A stretch of DNA of 64,000 bases from Kosakonia sacchari (GTDB lineage: Bacteria; Pseudomonadota; Gammaproteobacteria; Enterobacterales; Enterobacteriaceae), in contig FOAY01000006.1 in assembly GCA_900109485.1 (NCBI GenBank), forward strand, positions 173,004 through 237,003. The letters are read 5' to 3'. Position 1 is the first letter of the stretch. Every line of letters begins with the position of its first letter. The position numbers and the translations under genes were made by a program. This document shows positions 7,343 to 16,205 of the stretch, piece after piece. Under the pieces are notes generated by a model. It worked only from the letters and a program-made list of their open reading frames with translations, had not been told where the DNA came from and did not search any database.

Positions 7343-8953
7343 ATGCGAGTCATCAAACCCTTCTCTCTTGGTGCGCTTTTAGGCACCGGTTTTGCCGCCA
7401 TTATTGTGATCAGTTTTCTGGTGGCGATTTTTGGACGGACACAATTACTCAGCACCAGCAAACACATCGAATATTACGAGAAATATCATCTGACTAACCT
7501 GCTGGCGATGCAGGAGCTAAAGGACACATTAAATAACGCCACCAAAGCGACCTTTATTATGGTGTTCCAGGATGACGCCGATAAACAGGAGGCCGAAGAG
7601 AAGGTCACCGAAGCGGCAATCCAGCGTATCGATACGCTGGTCAAACAGTTACAGCAGAATATTCAGGACAGCGATATCCAGCAGATGTTGGATCGTTTTA
7701 AACAGACGCAGGCGCAATACGCCGCGGTTGTGCGCCAGACGGTGAGCATGGCGAAAAATGGTCAGATGCTCGACTCCCAGTCGATGGCGGTGGATAAACT
7801 GCAACCGGTTCAGGCACAACTGTTTAATGAGATCACCTTGATGATCCAGCGCCAGCAGGCCAACACGACCACGGCAGCGGCGGAGAGCACCGGCGGCGCA
7901 CGTGCATCCGGCGATCTGCTGCTGATACTGGCGGCAGCGGCCACGCTGCTTGGCGTGTTGATCGCCTGGTTTGCCACGCGGCTTATCAAGCGGCAACTGG
8001 GCGGTGAACCGGCTTATGCGTTGCGAGTGGTACACGATATCGCCGAGGGCAATCTGGCAACGCCGGTAATGCTGGCGGCTGGCGATCGCCACAGCCTACT
8101 GGCCGGGATGGAGGCGATGCGTCAAAGCCTCAACCGCATTGTGGCGCAGGTTCGTGAGAGCAGCGAATCAATCTCGGCAGGGGCCAGCGGCGTGGCGGCA
8201 GGCAGTATGGATCTCAGCCAGCGCACGGAACAGCAGGCGGCCAGCCTGCAACAGACGGCGGCATCAATGGAGCAAATCGGCCAGACCATTCGCCAGAATG
8301 CTGACACGGTGCGCGTCACCAACCAGCAGGCCACCGCCGCCAGCGACATTGCCGCCAAAGGCGGAGAAGCGATCGACAACATTGTGCGCACCATGGACGA
8401 GATCAGCCAGAGCGCGCGCAAAATCGGCGAGATCATTGCTGTTATCGACGGCATCACTTTCCAGACCAATATTCTGGCGCTTAATGCGGCGGTAGAAGCA
8501 GCGCGTGCCGGTGAGCACGGGCGCGGTTTTGCCGTGGTCGCAGGGGAGGTGCGTTCACTGGCGCAGCGCTCCGCCACGGCGGCGAAAGAGATTAAAGGGC
8601 TGATTCAGGCCAGTATTGATTGTGTGGATAACGGCGCTACGCTTGTCAACAATGCCGGTTCCACCATCGGCGAGCTGGTTAAGCAGTCGCACCATGTCGC
8701 GGAAATGATTAACGAAATCGGCATGACCACCCAGGAGCAGGAGCTGGGCGTTGCGCAGGTGAACGATGCGATTGCCCAACTCGATCAGGTGACGCAGCAG
8801 AATGCTGCGCTGGTGGGCGCCTCCAGTTCGGCGGTCGATCATTTGCGCGATCAGTCACGGAATCTGGTGGCGCTGATGAGCGTTTTCCGCACCGAACACG
8901 CCCGGCGGGAAAATTCGCCGCAGCTTGCCTCCGGTGTGCTGGTGAATACCTGA
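7343..8953 (+). CDS. Methyl-accepting chemotaxis protein
   Basis: A 536-residue chemoreceptor. It has a membrane span at about residues 9-30, a periplasmic four-helix sensor domain, a second span at about 190-212, a HAMP domain, and a long cytoplasmic coiled coil whose tip ([20 protein letters not shown], about 370-390) binds CheA and CheW. ACGAGGGA precedes ATG 7343. The C-terminus (GVLVNT) lacks the NWETF-type pentapeptide that tethers CheR/CheB, so it may depend on other receptors for adaptation. It is transcribed alone. The ligand is unknown. Confidence 0.93.
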   Translation: MRVIKPFSLGALLGTGFAAIIVISFLVAIFGRTQLLSTSKHIEYYEKYHLTNLLAMQELKDTLNNATKATFIMVFQDDADKQEAEEKVTEAAIQRIDTLVKQLQQNIQDSDIQQMLDRFKQTQAQYAAVVRQTVSMAKNGQMLDSQSMAVDKLQPVQAQLFNEITLMIQRQQANTTTAAAESTGGARASGDLLLILAAAATLLGVLIAWFATRLIKRQLGGEPAYALRVVHDIAEGNLATPVMLAAGDRHSLLAGMEAMRQSLNRIVAQVRESSESISAGASGVAAGSMDLSQRTEQQAASLQQTAASMEQIGQTIRQNADTVRVTNQQATAASDIAAKGGEAIDNIVRTMDEISQSARKIGEIIAVIDGITFQTNILALNAAVEAARAGEHGRGFAVVAGEVRSLAQRSATAAKEIKGLIQASIDCVDNGATLVNNAGSTIGELVKQSHHVAEMINEIGMTTQEQELGVAQVNDAIAQLDQVTQQNAALVGASSSAVDHLRDQSRNLVALMSVFRTEHARRENSPQLASGVLVNT

Positions 8954-9615
8954 CGGTTCTGAACAAACGCGATGCCATTTATGCGTGAACCAGACAACGG
9001 CGTCGCAGAACGAGGGACAAGGATGTCCCGATAGCGATCTCCTTCCTCATTGATTTAATCCGCGACGGGCAGCACGCGTATAGCTTAATCATTAAGCCAT
9101 CGTGAATGGGCGGATTATATCGTCAGCGGCAGTCAATCCTGTGGTTTCAGCAAGTGCGAGCAACCAAAGAAAATTGGCTGGATATCGTCATTTTTTTCGC
9201 AATAGATTCGATGAATGTGTTATTTATTCCGGAAAAATTCTGGAAATTGATATTTTTATTTTATAAAAATATGGGTTAATGCTTTTATTTTAATAAGGTA
9301 AAGGGGCTAAATGTTAGTAGTGCGTAATTTTTAGTTGTTTTTTATCCATGGGATCGGTTTTTTGTTTGGTTAAATTTTCCTGCTAAAGTGGATTGTTTTT
9401 AGTTATTGCCACTGAAGCTTTGTTATTGTCTTAATGAAATAAACATGCTTTTATCTTGCGGCGGTTAACCAGGGATTGCTGCTATGTGAATATTAATAAT
9501 GTTCACATGCAAGAAATAAATGTTATTTATTATGCGAATAACATACGGCGCGTTATTTTTATTTTGACGATAAAGTCGTGCGATGGACACATCTGTGCAA
9601 ACGCTAAGGAGGGGT
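8954..9615. other. Long AT-rich intergenic region
   Basis: About 660 bases without a supported gene. GGGACA/TGTCCC forms a small hairpin at 9014-9029, and an AT-only hairpin with 10-bp arms lies at 9250-9272. The right 400 bases are very AT-rich, as expected of H-NS-bound DNA before the winged-helix gene. Confidence 0.4.
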
Positions 9616-10008
9616 ATGCCAGACGAGGAAAATAGAGCGCTTTCAGTTATGGGCTTCCTTATCGAAAAGAGTGTGATTTATGACTGTAGAACAAAAAGAC
9701 TCATCTGCCTTTATGGTACGGCGAAACCTGTTGCTCTGAGGAAAACCCAGTCGTATTTGCTGGAATATCTATTGAATCATGGGGTTAATAACATTGTTTC
9801 TGATGACATGCTGATGGTTGATGTCTGGGAGCGAAACGGCCTTCGCGCGTCAGCTCAGCGGGTTTGGCAGGTGATAAATGATCTTAAATATAACGTTAGT
9901 AAATCAGGTGTCAGTGATGAGTTTATCCTGAGGGTTTCCCGGAAAGGATATTTTATTAGATCAAGTAGCGTGCAAACTTTATTTTATCATGCAGAAAATG
10001 AGTGCTGA
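9616..10008 (+). CDS. Small winged-helix (CadC/ToxR-type) DNA-binding protein
   Basis: A 130-residue protein whose core resembles the OmpR/CadC DNA-binding winged helix: LRKTQSYLLEYLLNHG, then VWERNGLRASAQRVWQVI, then FILRVSRKGYFI. ATG 9616 follows AAGGAGG; a longer start at 9583 has no such site. No membrane span or receiver domain is present. A relative with the same layout lies at 21148-21555. The gene is AT-rich and is followed by an exported protein gene it might control. Confidence 0.7.
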   Translation: MPDEENRALSVMGFLIEKSVIYDCRTKRLICLYGTAKPVALRKTQSYLLEYLLNHGVNNIVSDDMLMVDVWERNGLRASAQRVWQVINDLKYNVSKSGVSDEFILRVSRKGYFIRSSSVQTLFYHAENEC

Positions 10009-10098
10009 TTTTCGTTGCATAAAAATAACGTTAAGGTTGAGTGGTAATACATTGGTTGTTTTTGGTTAATGTTAATAATGTCAGGTTTGAGGTTATCG

Positions 10099-10551
10099 AT
10101 GAAAAAATTTTTATTGTCCGTTGCTGTCTCTGTAGCGATTACGCTGCCCGGATTCGTTCACTCTGAGGAAACGGCGACGGTAAATCAGGTAGTGCGACCG
10201 GAAGTGGCTGAAAGGGTCAAGGCTTATGAAGGGGCTGAAGGCGTCATTGTATGGACACTGCGTTATGGTAAACCGGACGAGAAAAAATGGATTGTGCAGG
10301 TGACAGATATTGATCATCCATGGAATAAAAAAATACATTTAATGAATGTGGACGATGTGGGTGCAAAAAAATATGTTTACACCCTGGTTGATGGTAAAAA
10401 ATTTACCGTCTTGTTTTTTAATAGTCATGGGTGGGGGGAGCTTAACCTGCCGGGCGAAAATAAAGCGATACCAATATATTACAGCAAAGCATACTCCTCC
10501 GAAGGAAATGCCCAGGCTTTTCTGACTGATTATCTTGAATCGGATAAATAA
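10099..10551 (+). CDS. Exported protein of unknown function
   Basis: A 150-residue protein with a clear signal peptide (KKFLLSVAVSVAITLPGF, cleavage near HSE). The mature part is Lys- and aromatic-rich (EKKWIVQVTDIDHPWNKKIH, FFNSHGWGELNLPG) with no cysteine or known motif. ATG 10099 is chosen because GAGG at 10089 is well placed; the longer frame starts without one. It is AT-rich and lies 90 bases after the winged-helix gene in the same direction. I do not recognise the family. Confidence 0.65.
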   Translation: MKKFLLSVAVSVAITLPGFVHSEETATVNQVVRPEVAERVKAYEGAEGVIVWTLRYGKPDEKKWIVQVTDIDHPWNKKIHLMNVDDVGAKKYVYTLVDGKKFTVLFFNSHGWGELNLPGENKAIPIYYSKAYSSEGNAQAFLTDYLESDK

Positions 10552-10617
10552 AAAAGCAGTATCTGCTCTCTCGCGACCAAATCATACGCGTTACGACGAA
10601 GAGGCAAGATTGAGCCA

Positions 10618-10648
10618 ACCACAGTTGCTGGCATACGTTAGCGACTGT
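10618..10648. repeat. Inverted repeat in the gap before the AraC gene
   Basis: CCACAGT-TGCT and AGCG-ACTGTGG form an 11-bp imperfect stem around a 9-base loop. No T-run follows. It may end the exported-protein transcript or act as a regulator site. Confidence 0.35.
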
Positions 10649-10783
10649 GGTGAAGTTAAGGATAGCTGACGTGAAAACTACCCGGCAGGCGTAACAAAAC
10701 TGACAGGATTATCATTTTCGCGTCACTTTTGAGTCAGTATGGCTGCGTTAAGGTGAACGCTCCTTAAGAAGGAGGCTTTCACG

Positions 10784-11116
10784 ATGGGTATGCAACAGAT
10801 GGTGGTACATGAGATCCAGCAGTGGATCGATGAAAACCTCGACCGTCCGCTCAGAATTCGCGATGTTGCCACGCGGGCCGGTTATTCAAAATGGCATTTA
10901 CAGCGTCTTTTTCAGGAAGTGATGCAGGTGCCGTTGGGGATTTATATCCGCAATAAGAAGCTGGAAAGTGCCGCTGAAGCGTTGCTGACAACGGAAGATT
11001 CGATCATCACTATTTCCACGCGTTATGGTTATGACTCACAGCAAACCTTCACCCGCACCTTTGCCCGTAAATACCATATGCCGCCGGGCGTATGGCGTCG
11101 GTACCATCAAAGCTAG
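10784..11116 (+). CDS. MarA/SoxS/RamA-like AraC-family regulator
   Basis: A 110-residue protein made only of the two helix-turn-helix motifs of the AraC family. The first is GYSKWHLQRLFQEVMQVPLG and the second is ISTRYGYDSQQTFTRTFARK, nearly as in MarA, SoxS and RamA. These small activators bind DNA as monomers and turn on efflux and stress genes. There is no ligand domain, so activity depends on expression level. AAGGAGG precedes the ATG. It is a paralogue of 18037-18393. Confidence 0.88.
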   Translation: MGMQQMVVHEIQQWIDENLDRPLRIRDVATRAGYSKWHLQRLFQEVMQVPLGIYIRNKKLESAAEALLTTEDSIITISTRYGYDSQQTFTRTFARKYHMPPGVWRRYHQS

Positions 11117-11188
11117 CTAGCGCAGAATTGACGCCACGATATGCGGTTAATCATCAGGTTGCATTTTGTCGCTAAAACGGTGAAAAAA

Positions 11189-11206
11189 TGTCAGCTAAAT
11201 GTCAGC
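11189..11206 (+). promoter_or_regulatory. Direct-repeat operator upstream of the two-component genes
   Basis: TGTCAGC occurs at 11189-11195 and 11200-11206, an 11-base period. OmpR/PhoB-type regulators usually bind such same-face direct repeats. It lies about 70 bases before the response-regulator gene and may be its autoregulation site. Confidence 0.45.
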
Positions 11207-11276
11207 CCAACAGCGGTAACATTGCGGCTATGAATATGTTTGCGGCAGGTGCCGGAACGTTGAAGGAGTCGCCCCT

Positions 11277-11969
11277 TTGAAGCTGTTACTCATCGAAGAC
11301 GAGGAAAAGACCTCGTCATATATTAACCGTGCGCTGAGCGAACAGGGTTTCACTCTCGATGTCGTTGATAATGGCGTCGAAGGGCTGCACCTGGCGCTGG
11401 AGTACGAGTACGACGCGATTGTGCTGGATATCATGTTGCCCGGCATGGACGGTTACCAGATTCTGGAGCGGCTGCGCGCCTGTAAACAGACGCCGGTGCT
11501 GATGCTCTCGGCGCGCGGCTCGGTTGAAGAGCGGGTAAAAGGGCTGCGCCACGGCGCGGATGATTATCTGCCAAAACCCTTTTCGCTGATCGAGCTGGTG
11601 GCGCGCATTCAGGCGCTGCTGCGCCGCAGGCCTGGCGACGGCGCGGACATCACCCAGTTGCATATCCACGATCTGCACCTCGATCTGCTGGCGCGGCGTG
11701 TAACGCGCGGCGGCGACCGTCTGGAGCTAACGGCGAAAGAGTACGCGCTGCTGAGCCTGCTGGCGCGTCATCAGGGCGAAATCTTGTCGAAAATGATGAT
11801 CGCCGAACAGGTCTGGGATATGAACTTTGACAGCGATGCCAACGTGGTCGAAGTGGCGATTAAACGCCTGCGCGCCAAAGTTGATAATCCCTATCCCGTT
11901 AAGCTGCTGCATACGGTGCGTGGTATGGGGTATGTACTGGAAACCCGCGTGGAGAGTAAAGCCAGTTGA
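11277..11969 (+). CDS. OmpR-family response regulator (CusR/heavy-metal type)
   Basis: A 230-residue response regulator. The receiver domain (1-118) has the acidic pair in LLLIEDEE, the phosphoacceptor Asp51 (IVLDIMLPGMDG) and Lys100 (PKPFS). The C-terminal winged helix ends in LLHTVRGMGYVLE. Sequence style matches the CusR/PcoR heavy-metal group. The start is TTG 11277 with GAAGGAG upstream. It overlaps the kinase gene. No metal transporter is adjacent, although an arsenic operon follows about 0.2 kb after the kinase, so the stimulus is not certain. Confidence 0.9.
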   Translation: MKLLLIEDEEKTSSYINRALSEQGFTLDVVDNGVEGLHLALEYEYDAIVLDIMLPGMDGYQILERLRACKQTPVLMLSARGSVEERVKGLRHGADDYLPKPFSLIELVARIQALLRRRPGDGADITQLHIHDLHLDLLARRVTRGGDRLELTAKEYALLSLLARHQGEILSKMMIAEQVWDMNFDSDANVVEVAIKRLRAKVDNPYPVKLLHTVRGMGYVLETRVESKAS

Positions 11970-13387
11970 ACGCGCTCTCTCTGTGTAAACACTCGATTGC
12001 CGGACGCATGGCGCTGATGTTCGCCGTGGCGTATGTATTTGTCGTCGTCACTTTTGGCGTTGTGCTCAGAAGCTCGTTGTATGAGTCGCTGCAAAGCCAG
12101 ATGCATAACGAATTATTATTCCGCGAATCGCTGATGGCACCGTGGGTGGAAAACCGTCAATCCATCGACGGCTGGAAATCCCTGTCCACCAAATTTAGCA
12201 CGCTCTCCTCCTATGAGGGCGGGCGCGTGAAGTACTGGCTGGTGGCCGATGATCCCCGCTTTGATATGGGCGGCCCGCCGCCGAAAGGCGTTGAGTGGGC
12301 TTCGCTGAAAGACGGGTTCAGCACCGCACCTGGCGAAACGGAAGCCTCCTGCCTGCTGTTCCTCTATTCCCGCGAAATCCCGGCGAGCGGCGAACGCCCG
12401 GCGATGCGCTACGTGGTGGCGATCGATTCCACACCTTATATGGGCACGCTGTATGAATTTACCTGCGCGCTGGTGCTGGTCAGCTGTATCGGCGTCTTCC
12501 TGATTGCGCTGCTGGGTTATCTGATCGCCCGTTTCGGTATGCGTCCGGTGAATACCTTGAGCGAGCAGGCGCACCAGCTTGCGCCGGGTAACCATGGCCA
12601 GCGTCTGCAGGCGCACACTTTGCCGGACGAGCTGCAAACGCTGGCCGTCTCGTTTAATGGCGCGCTGGAGCGCCAGGAGATCGCCTGGCGTCAACTGGAG
12701 AGCTTTAATGCCGATGTGGCGCACGAACTACGCACCCCGCTGACCAACCTGATTGGCCAAACGCAGCTTGGCTTGTCGCGTCAGCGCTCCATAGAAGAGT
12801 TACAGGATCTGCTGGAGTCTAACCTCGAAGAGCTGGAGCGCATGACCTCCATCGTTAACGATATGCTGTTTTTATCCCATGCCCAGGCGGGCGAACACGC
12901 CACGCAGCTCACCACGGTTTCTCTGCGCGAAGAGGCTTACAAAACGTTTGAGTATGTTGAGCCATCGTTTGCCGAGAAGAATCTCCAGGTGCAGGTCGAA
13001 GGGGATGTAACGGCATCCATTGACCGCCGTCTGTTCCACCGTTCGCTGGCGAATTTACTGGAAAACAGCGCCCGCCATGCGCCGCAGGACAGCACAATCA
13101 TTGTGCGGCTGCAAAACGTCGGTGAACTGGCGCATGTCGCGGTGTCGAATAACGGCGAGGAGATCGCGCAAAGCCACCTTGCGCGGCTGTTTGAGCGTTT
13201 CTATCGTGTGGATGCCTCCCGCACCCGCAGCGATACGCACCACGGGCTGGGGCTGTCGATTGTCCGCGCGGTGGCGAACATGCATCAGGGCGATGTATTT
13301 GCCACCAGCGCAAACGGGATCAATACCTTCGGCTTTACTCTGGCGCTAAAGCGCGAGGCAGCCAGCCGCGAGGCGGAAAAGCGCTAA
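11966..13387 (+). CDS. Heavy-metal-type sensor histidine kinase
   Basis: A 473-residue inner-membrane kinase. Membrane spans lie at about 14-34 and 160-185 around a periplasmic sensor of about 125 residues. Then come HAMP, the phosphoacceptor His253 (DVAHELRTPLTNLIG), the N box (NLLENSARHA) and the G box (HHGLGLSIVRAV). It starts at TTG 11966, overlapping the regulator stop. The CusS/PcoS group is its closest match in style, but the sensor domain is not obviously CusS-like. Confidence 0.9.
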   Translation: MNALSLCKHSIAGRMALMFAVAYVFVVVTFGVVLRSSLYESLQSQMHNELLFRESLMAPWVENRQSIDGWKSLSTKFSTLSSYEGGRVKYWLVADDPRFDMGGPPPKGVEWASLKDGFSTAPGETEASCLLFLYSREIPASGERPAMRYVVAIDSTPYMGTLYEFTCALVLVSCIGVFLIALLGYLIARFGMRPVNTLSEQAHQLAPGNHGQRLQAHTLPDELQTLAVSFNGALERQEIAWRQLESFNADVAHELRTPLTNLIGQTQLGLSRQRSIEELQDLLESNLEELERMTSIVNDMLFLSHAQAGEHATQLTTVSLREEAYKTFEYVEPSFAEKNLQVQVEGDVTASIDRRLFHRSLANLLENSARHAPQDSTIIVRLQNVGELAHVAVSNNGEEIAQSHLARLFERFYRVDASRTRSDTHHGLGLSIVRAVANMHQGDVFATSANGINTFGFTLALKREAASREAEKR

Positions 13388-13514
13388 GGGCAAATACCTT
13401 ATGCTGAAGCGGCGGGGAAGATTCCGCCGTATTCTGCGCGACGCATGTTTCTCAGAAGCGAAACGCTTCATTCTTCTACGCCAGACGCTTTACCTCAACG
13501 CGTCGCTTTAAATC

Positions 13515-13546
13515 ATTACATATATGATTTACCATATATATAAATG
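13515..13546. promoter_or_regulatory. AT-rich ars promoter/operator region
   Basis: Overlapping CATATATG and ATATATAT elements lie 20-50 bases before arsR, and a similar TTCATATGTG lies before arsB. ArsR repressors bind such AT-rich imperfect palindromes over their own promoter. Confidence 0.4.
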
Positions 13547-13565
13547 AACACCATCGAGACTCAGC

Positions 13566-13886
13566 ATGCTACATCCGGTTCAGCTTTTCAAAACGCTCTC
13601 CGATGAAACCCGCCTGTCAATTGTGATGCTGCTCCGCGAAGCCGGAGAGCTCTGCGTCTGCAATCTCTGTGCGGCGACGGGAGAATCTCAGCCCAAAATT
13701 TCCCGCCATATGGCGATCCTGCGCGAATACAACCTGGTTATCGACCGGCGAGAAGGGAAATGGGTTCATTATCGTCTCTCCCCGCATATTCCGGCCTGGG
13801 CCGCTGGCGTCATCGATAACAGCTGGAACTGTCTGCGCGAAGAGACGCGCGAAAGGCTAAAAGCCGCCGCGTCCGGCATGTGTTGA
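13566..13886 (+). CDS. arsR: Arsenic-responsive repressor ArsR
   Basis: A 106-residue ArsR/SmtB winged-helix repressor. The metalloid-binding cysteines are in ELCVCNLC in the DNA-recognition helix, followed by SQPKISRHMAILRE. Binding of As(III) or Sb(III) releases it from the ars promoter. It is the first gene of arsR-arsB-arsC, and its length matches chromosomal E. coli ArsR apart from a shorter tail. Confidence 0.95.
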   Translation: MLHPVQLFKTLSDETRLSIVMLLREAGELCVCNLCAATGESQPKISRHMAILREYNLVIDRREGKWVHYRLSPHIPAWAAGVIDNSWNCLREETRERLKAAASGMC

Positions 13887-13929
13887 TGTCTCAAACATAT
13901 TCATAAATTCATATGTGATGGAGTAAGCG

Positions 13930-15219
13930 ATGTTACTGGCAGGGGCAATTTTTTTGCTCACTCTGGTGCTGATTATCTGGCAGCCGAAGGGGTTGAGTAT
14001 TGGCTGGAGCGCGGTGATTGGCGCCGGGCTGGCAATGGTCTGCGGGGTGATTCACCTCAGTGATATCCCGGTGGTATGGAATATTGTGTGGAACGCGACG
14101 GCCACCTTTATTGCCGTCATTATTATCAGCCTGTTGCTGGATGAATCCGGCTTTTTCGAATGGGCGGCATTGCATGTTGCCCGCTGGGGAAACGGGCGCG
14201 GTCGGCTTCTGTTCACGTATATTGTATTGCTTGGTGCTGCGGTGGCAGCATTGTTCGCCAATGATGGCGCGGCGCTGATCCTGACGCCGATCGTCATCGC
14301 CATGCTGCTGGCGCTGGGGTTCAGCAAACGCGCCACGCTGGCCTTTGTGATGGCTGCCGGGTTCATTGCGGATACCGCAAGTATGCCGCTGATTGTCTCG
14401 AATCTGGTCAATATCGTCTCGGCCGATTTCTTCCGGCTCGGATTCAGGGAATATGCTTCGGTGATGGTGCCGGTGGATATCGCGGCGATTATCGCGACGC
14501 TAATCATGCTGCATCTCTTCTTTCGCCGGGATATTCCGCCGGTGTATGACCTGGAAAAACTGCGGGAACCGGCACTGGCGATTAAAGATCGTGCAACATT
14601 CCGCGCCGGTTGGGTTGTTCTGCTGCTGCTTCTGGTCGGTTTTTTTGTGCTGGAGCCGCTGGGCATTCCGGTCAGCGCCATTGCGGCAGTTGGCGCGCTG
14701 ATTCTGTTAGCGGTGGCGAAAAAAGGTCACGCCATCAATACCGGGAAAGTGCTGCGCGGCGCACCGTGGCAAATCGTGATTTTTTCGTTGGGGATGTACC
14801 TCGTCGTCTATGGCTTGCGCAACGCCGGATTAACCGCGTATCTCACCGACATTCTGAATATGCTGGCCGATAAAGGATTATGGGCGACCACGCTGGGAAC
14901 GGGGTTCATCACAGCGTTCCTCTCTTCGGTGATGAATAATATGCCGACGGTGCTGGTGGGCGCGCTGGCCATTGATGGCAGTTCGGCAACGGGCGTAATG
15001 AAAGAAGCGATGGTTTATGCCAACGTGATTGGCTGCGATCTTGGGCCAAAAATCACGCCGATTGGTAGCCTGGCGACGCTGCTGTGGCTGCATGTGCTTG
15101 CACAAAAAAATATACGCGTAAGCTGGGGCTACTACTTCCGTACCGGTATGGTCATGACGCTGCCGGTACTGTTTGTCACGCTGGTAGCGCTGGCGCTGCG
15201 CCTCTCTATTCATCCGTAA
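13930..15219 (+). CDS. arsB: Arsenite efflux permease ArsB
   Basis: A 429-residue inner-membrane arsenite/antimonite exporter with about 12 spans, matching E. coli ArsB nearly throughout ([49 protein letters not shown]). It works alone as an As(III)/H+ antiporter or with an ArsA ATPase; no arsA is present here. It sits 43 bases after arsR and 12 before arsC, the standard chromosomal three-gene operon. Confidence 0.97.
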   Translation: MLLAGAIFLLTLVLIIWQPKGLSIGWSAVIGAGLAMVCGVIHLSDIPVVWNIVWNATATFIAVIIISLLLDESGFFEWAALHVARWGNGRGRLLFTYIVLLGAAVAALFANDGAALILTPIVIAMLLALGFSKRATLAFVMAAGFIADTASMPLIVSNLVNIVSADFFRLGFREYASVMVPVDIAAIIATLIMLHLFFRRDIPPVYDLEKLREPALAIKDRATFRAGWVVLLLLLVGFFVLEPLGIPVSAIAAVGALILLAVAKKGHAINTGKVLRGAPWQIVIFSLGMYLVVYGLRNAGLTAYLTDILNMLADKGLWATTLGTGFITAFLSSVMNNMPTVLVGALAIDGSSATGVMKEAMVYANVIGCDLGPKITPIGSLATLLWLHVLAQKNIRVSWGYYFRTGMVMTLPVLFVTLVALALRLSIHP

Positions 15220-15231
15220 CGGGACACTGCT

Positions 15232-15657
15232 ATGAGCAACATCACTATTTATCACAACCCGGAGTGCGGCACGTCACGCAATACGCTGGCGATGATCCGT
15301 AACAGCGGCGAAGAGCCGACCGTTATTCTCTATCTTGAAACGCCGCCATCGCGTGATGAACTAAAGAAACTGATTGCGGATATGGGTATTTCGGTGCGGG
15401 CGCTGCTGCGTAAAAACGTCGCGCCTTACGAACAACTGGGGCTGGCGCAGGAGACATTCACCGATCCGCAGTTGATCGATTTTATGCTGCAGTATCCGAT
15501 CCTGATTAATCGCCCGATCGTAGTGACGCCATTGGGGACGCGGCTGTGTCGTCCTTCGGAAGTGGTGCTGGATATTCTGCCCGGTCAGCAAAAAGGGGCC
15601 TTCACGAAAGAAGATGGCGAGCAGGTTGTGGATGCCGCTGGCAAGCGGATTGCGTAA
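15232..15657 (+). CDS. arsC: Glutaredoxin-dependent arsenate reductase ArsC
   Basis: A 141-residue thioredoxin-fold enzyme that reduces arsenate to arsenite using glutathione and glutaredoxin, feeding ArsB. The catalytic Cys12 is in HNPECGTSRNTL. Three conserved arginines (KN...INRPIV...GTRLCRP) bind the arsenate. It is full length for the family and ends the operon before a strong terminator. Confidence 0.97.
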   Translation: MSNITIYHNPECGTSRNTLAMIRNSGEEPTVILYLETPPSRDELKKLIADMGISVRALLRKNVAPYEQLGLAQETFTDPQLIDFMLQYPILINRPIVVTPLGTRLCRPSEVVLDILPGQQKGAFTKEDGEQVVDAAGKRIA

Positions 15658-15683
15658 CGGCTTTTTAGCGTGCGAAAAGAGAA

Positions 15684-15708
15684 GGGGGGCTGGCTGGCCC
15701 CCCTTTTT
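15684..15708 (+). terminator. Rho-independent terminator of arsRBC
   Basis: GGGGGGC at 15684-15690 pairs with GCCCCCC at 15697-15703 over a 6-base loop, followed by five T. It lies 27 bases after the arsC stop. Confidence 0.85.
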
Positions 15709-15741
15709 CATTCACCGGCTGCCGGATATCCGGCCTGCGGC

Positions 15742-15996
15742 TTATTTATACAGCGTCGCAACGCCGTAATATTTATCATCGCCACCGGCAGAAACGATTT
15801 TAAAGCTGCTGGCACCGTCTTGCGTTGCTTTCTGCTTCAGCTGGTGTTGCAGGTCACTTAAGGTATCGGCACCGGACACCGAGACGCTGCCAATCGGCTG
15901 CATTCCGGCCGCGGAGGTCACTTCCGTTGCTGCCCAGGTTGCCGTTGAGAAAATAACCAGAGTCGTTGCGAAAAGCGCTGCTGTAACCTTTTTCAT
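15742..15996 (-). CDS. DUF1471 (YhcN/BhsA-like) periplasmic protein
   Basis: An 84-residue exported protein with a signal peptide (KKVTAALFATTLVIFSTATW) and the DUF1471 core ending in GASSFKIVSAGGDDKYYGVA. Such proteins (BhsA, YhcN, YdgH) are stress-induced and influence biofilm and envelope permeability. ATG 15996 is chosen over GTG 16005 because GAGGTGG lies at the right distance. A paralogue lies at 18497-18751. Confidence 0.85.
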   Translation of the reverse strand: MKKVTAALFATTLVIFSTATWAATEVTSAAGMQPIGSVSVSGADTLSDLQHQLKQKATQDGASSFKIVSAGGDDKYYGVATLYK

Positions 15997-16164
15997 CTTA
16001 ACCACCTCATATTTTACAGAAGTAAAAAATCGTCCTTACAGCGGCTATTTTACGCAGCGAGGCTGACAAGATTCTGACCTGAAAATTACGGACTTGTCAG
16101 ATAACAAAACTCAACAATTCTTTTAATAAAAAGAGGTTACGCACAAGGAAGAATACAAAATCAG

Positions 16165-16197
16165 CGGGGAAAAGAAGAGGCGGCGAGCGCCGCCTCT
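16165..16197 (-). terminator. Terminator of the porin gene
   Basis: AGAGGCGGC at 16176-16184 pairs with GCCGCCTCT at 16189-16197 over a 4-base loop. On the minus strand it is followed by TCTTTTCCCC. It begins 8 bases after the porin stop. Confidence 0.65.
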
Positions 16198-16205
16198 GTA
16201 CAGAA

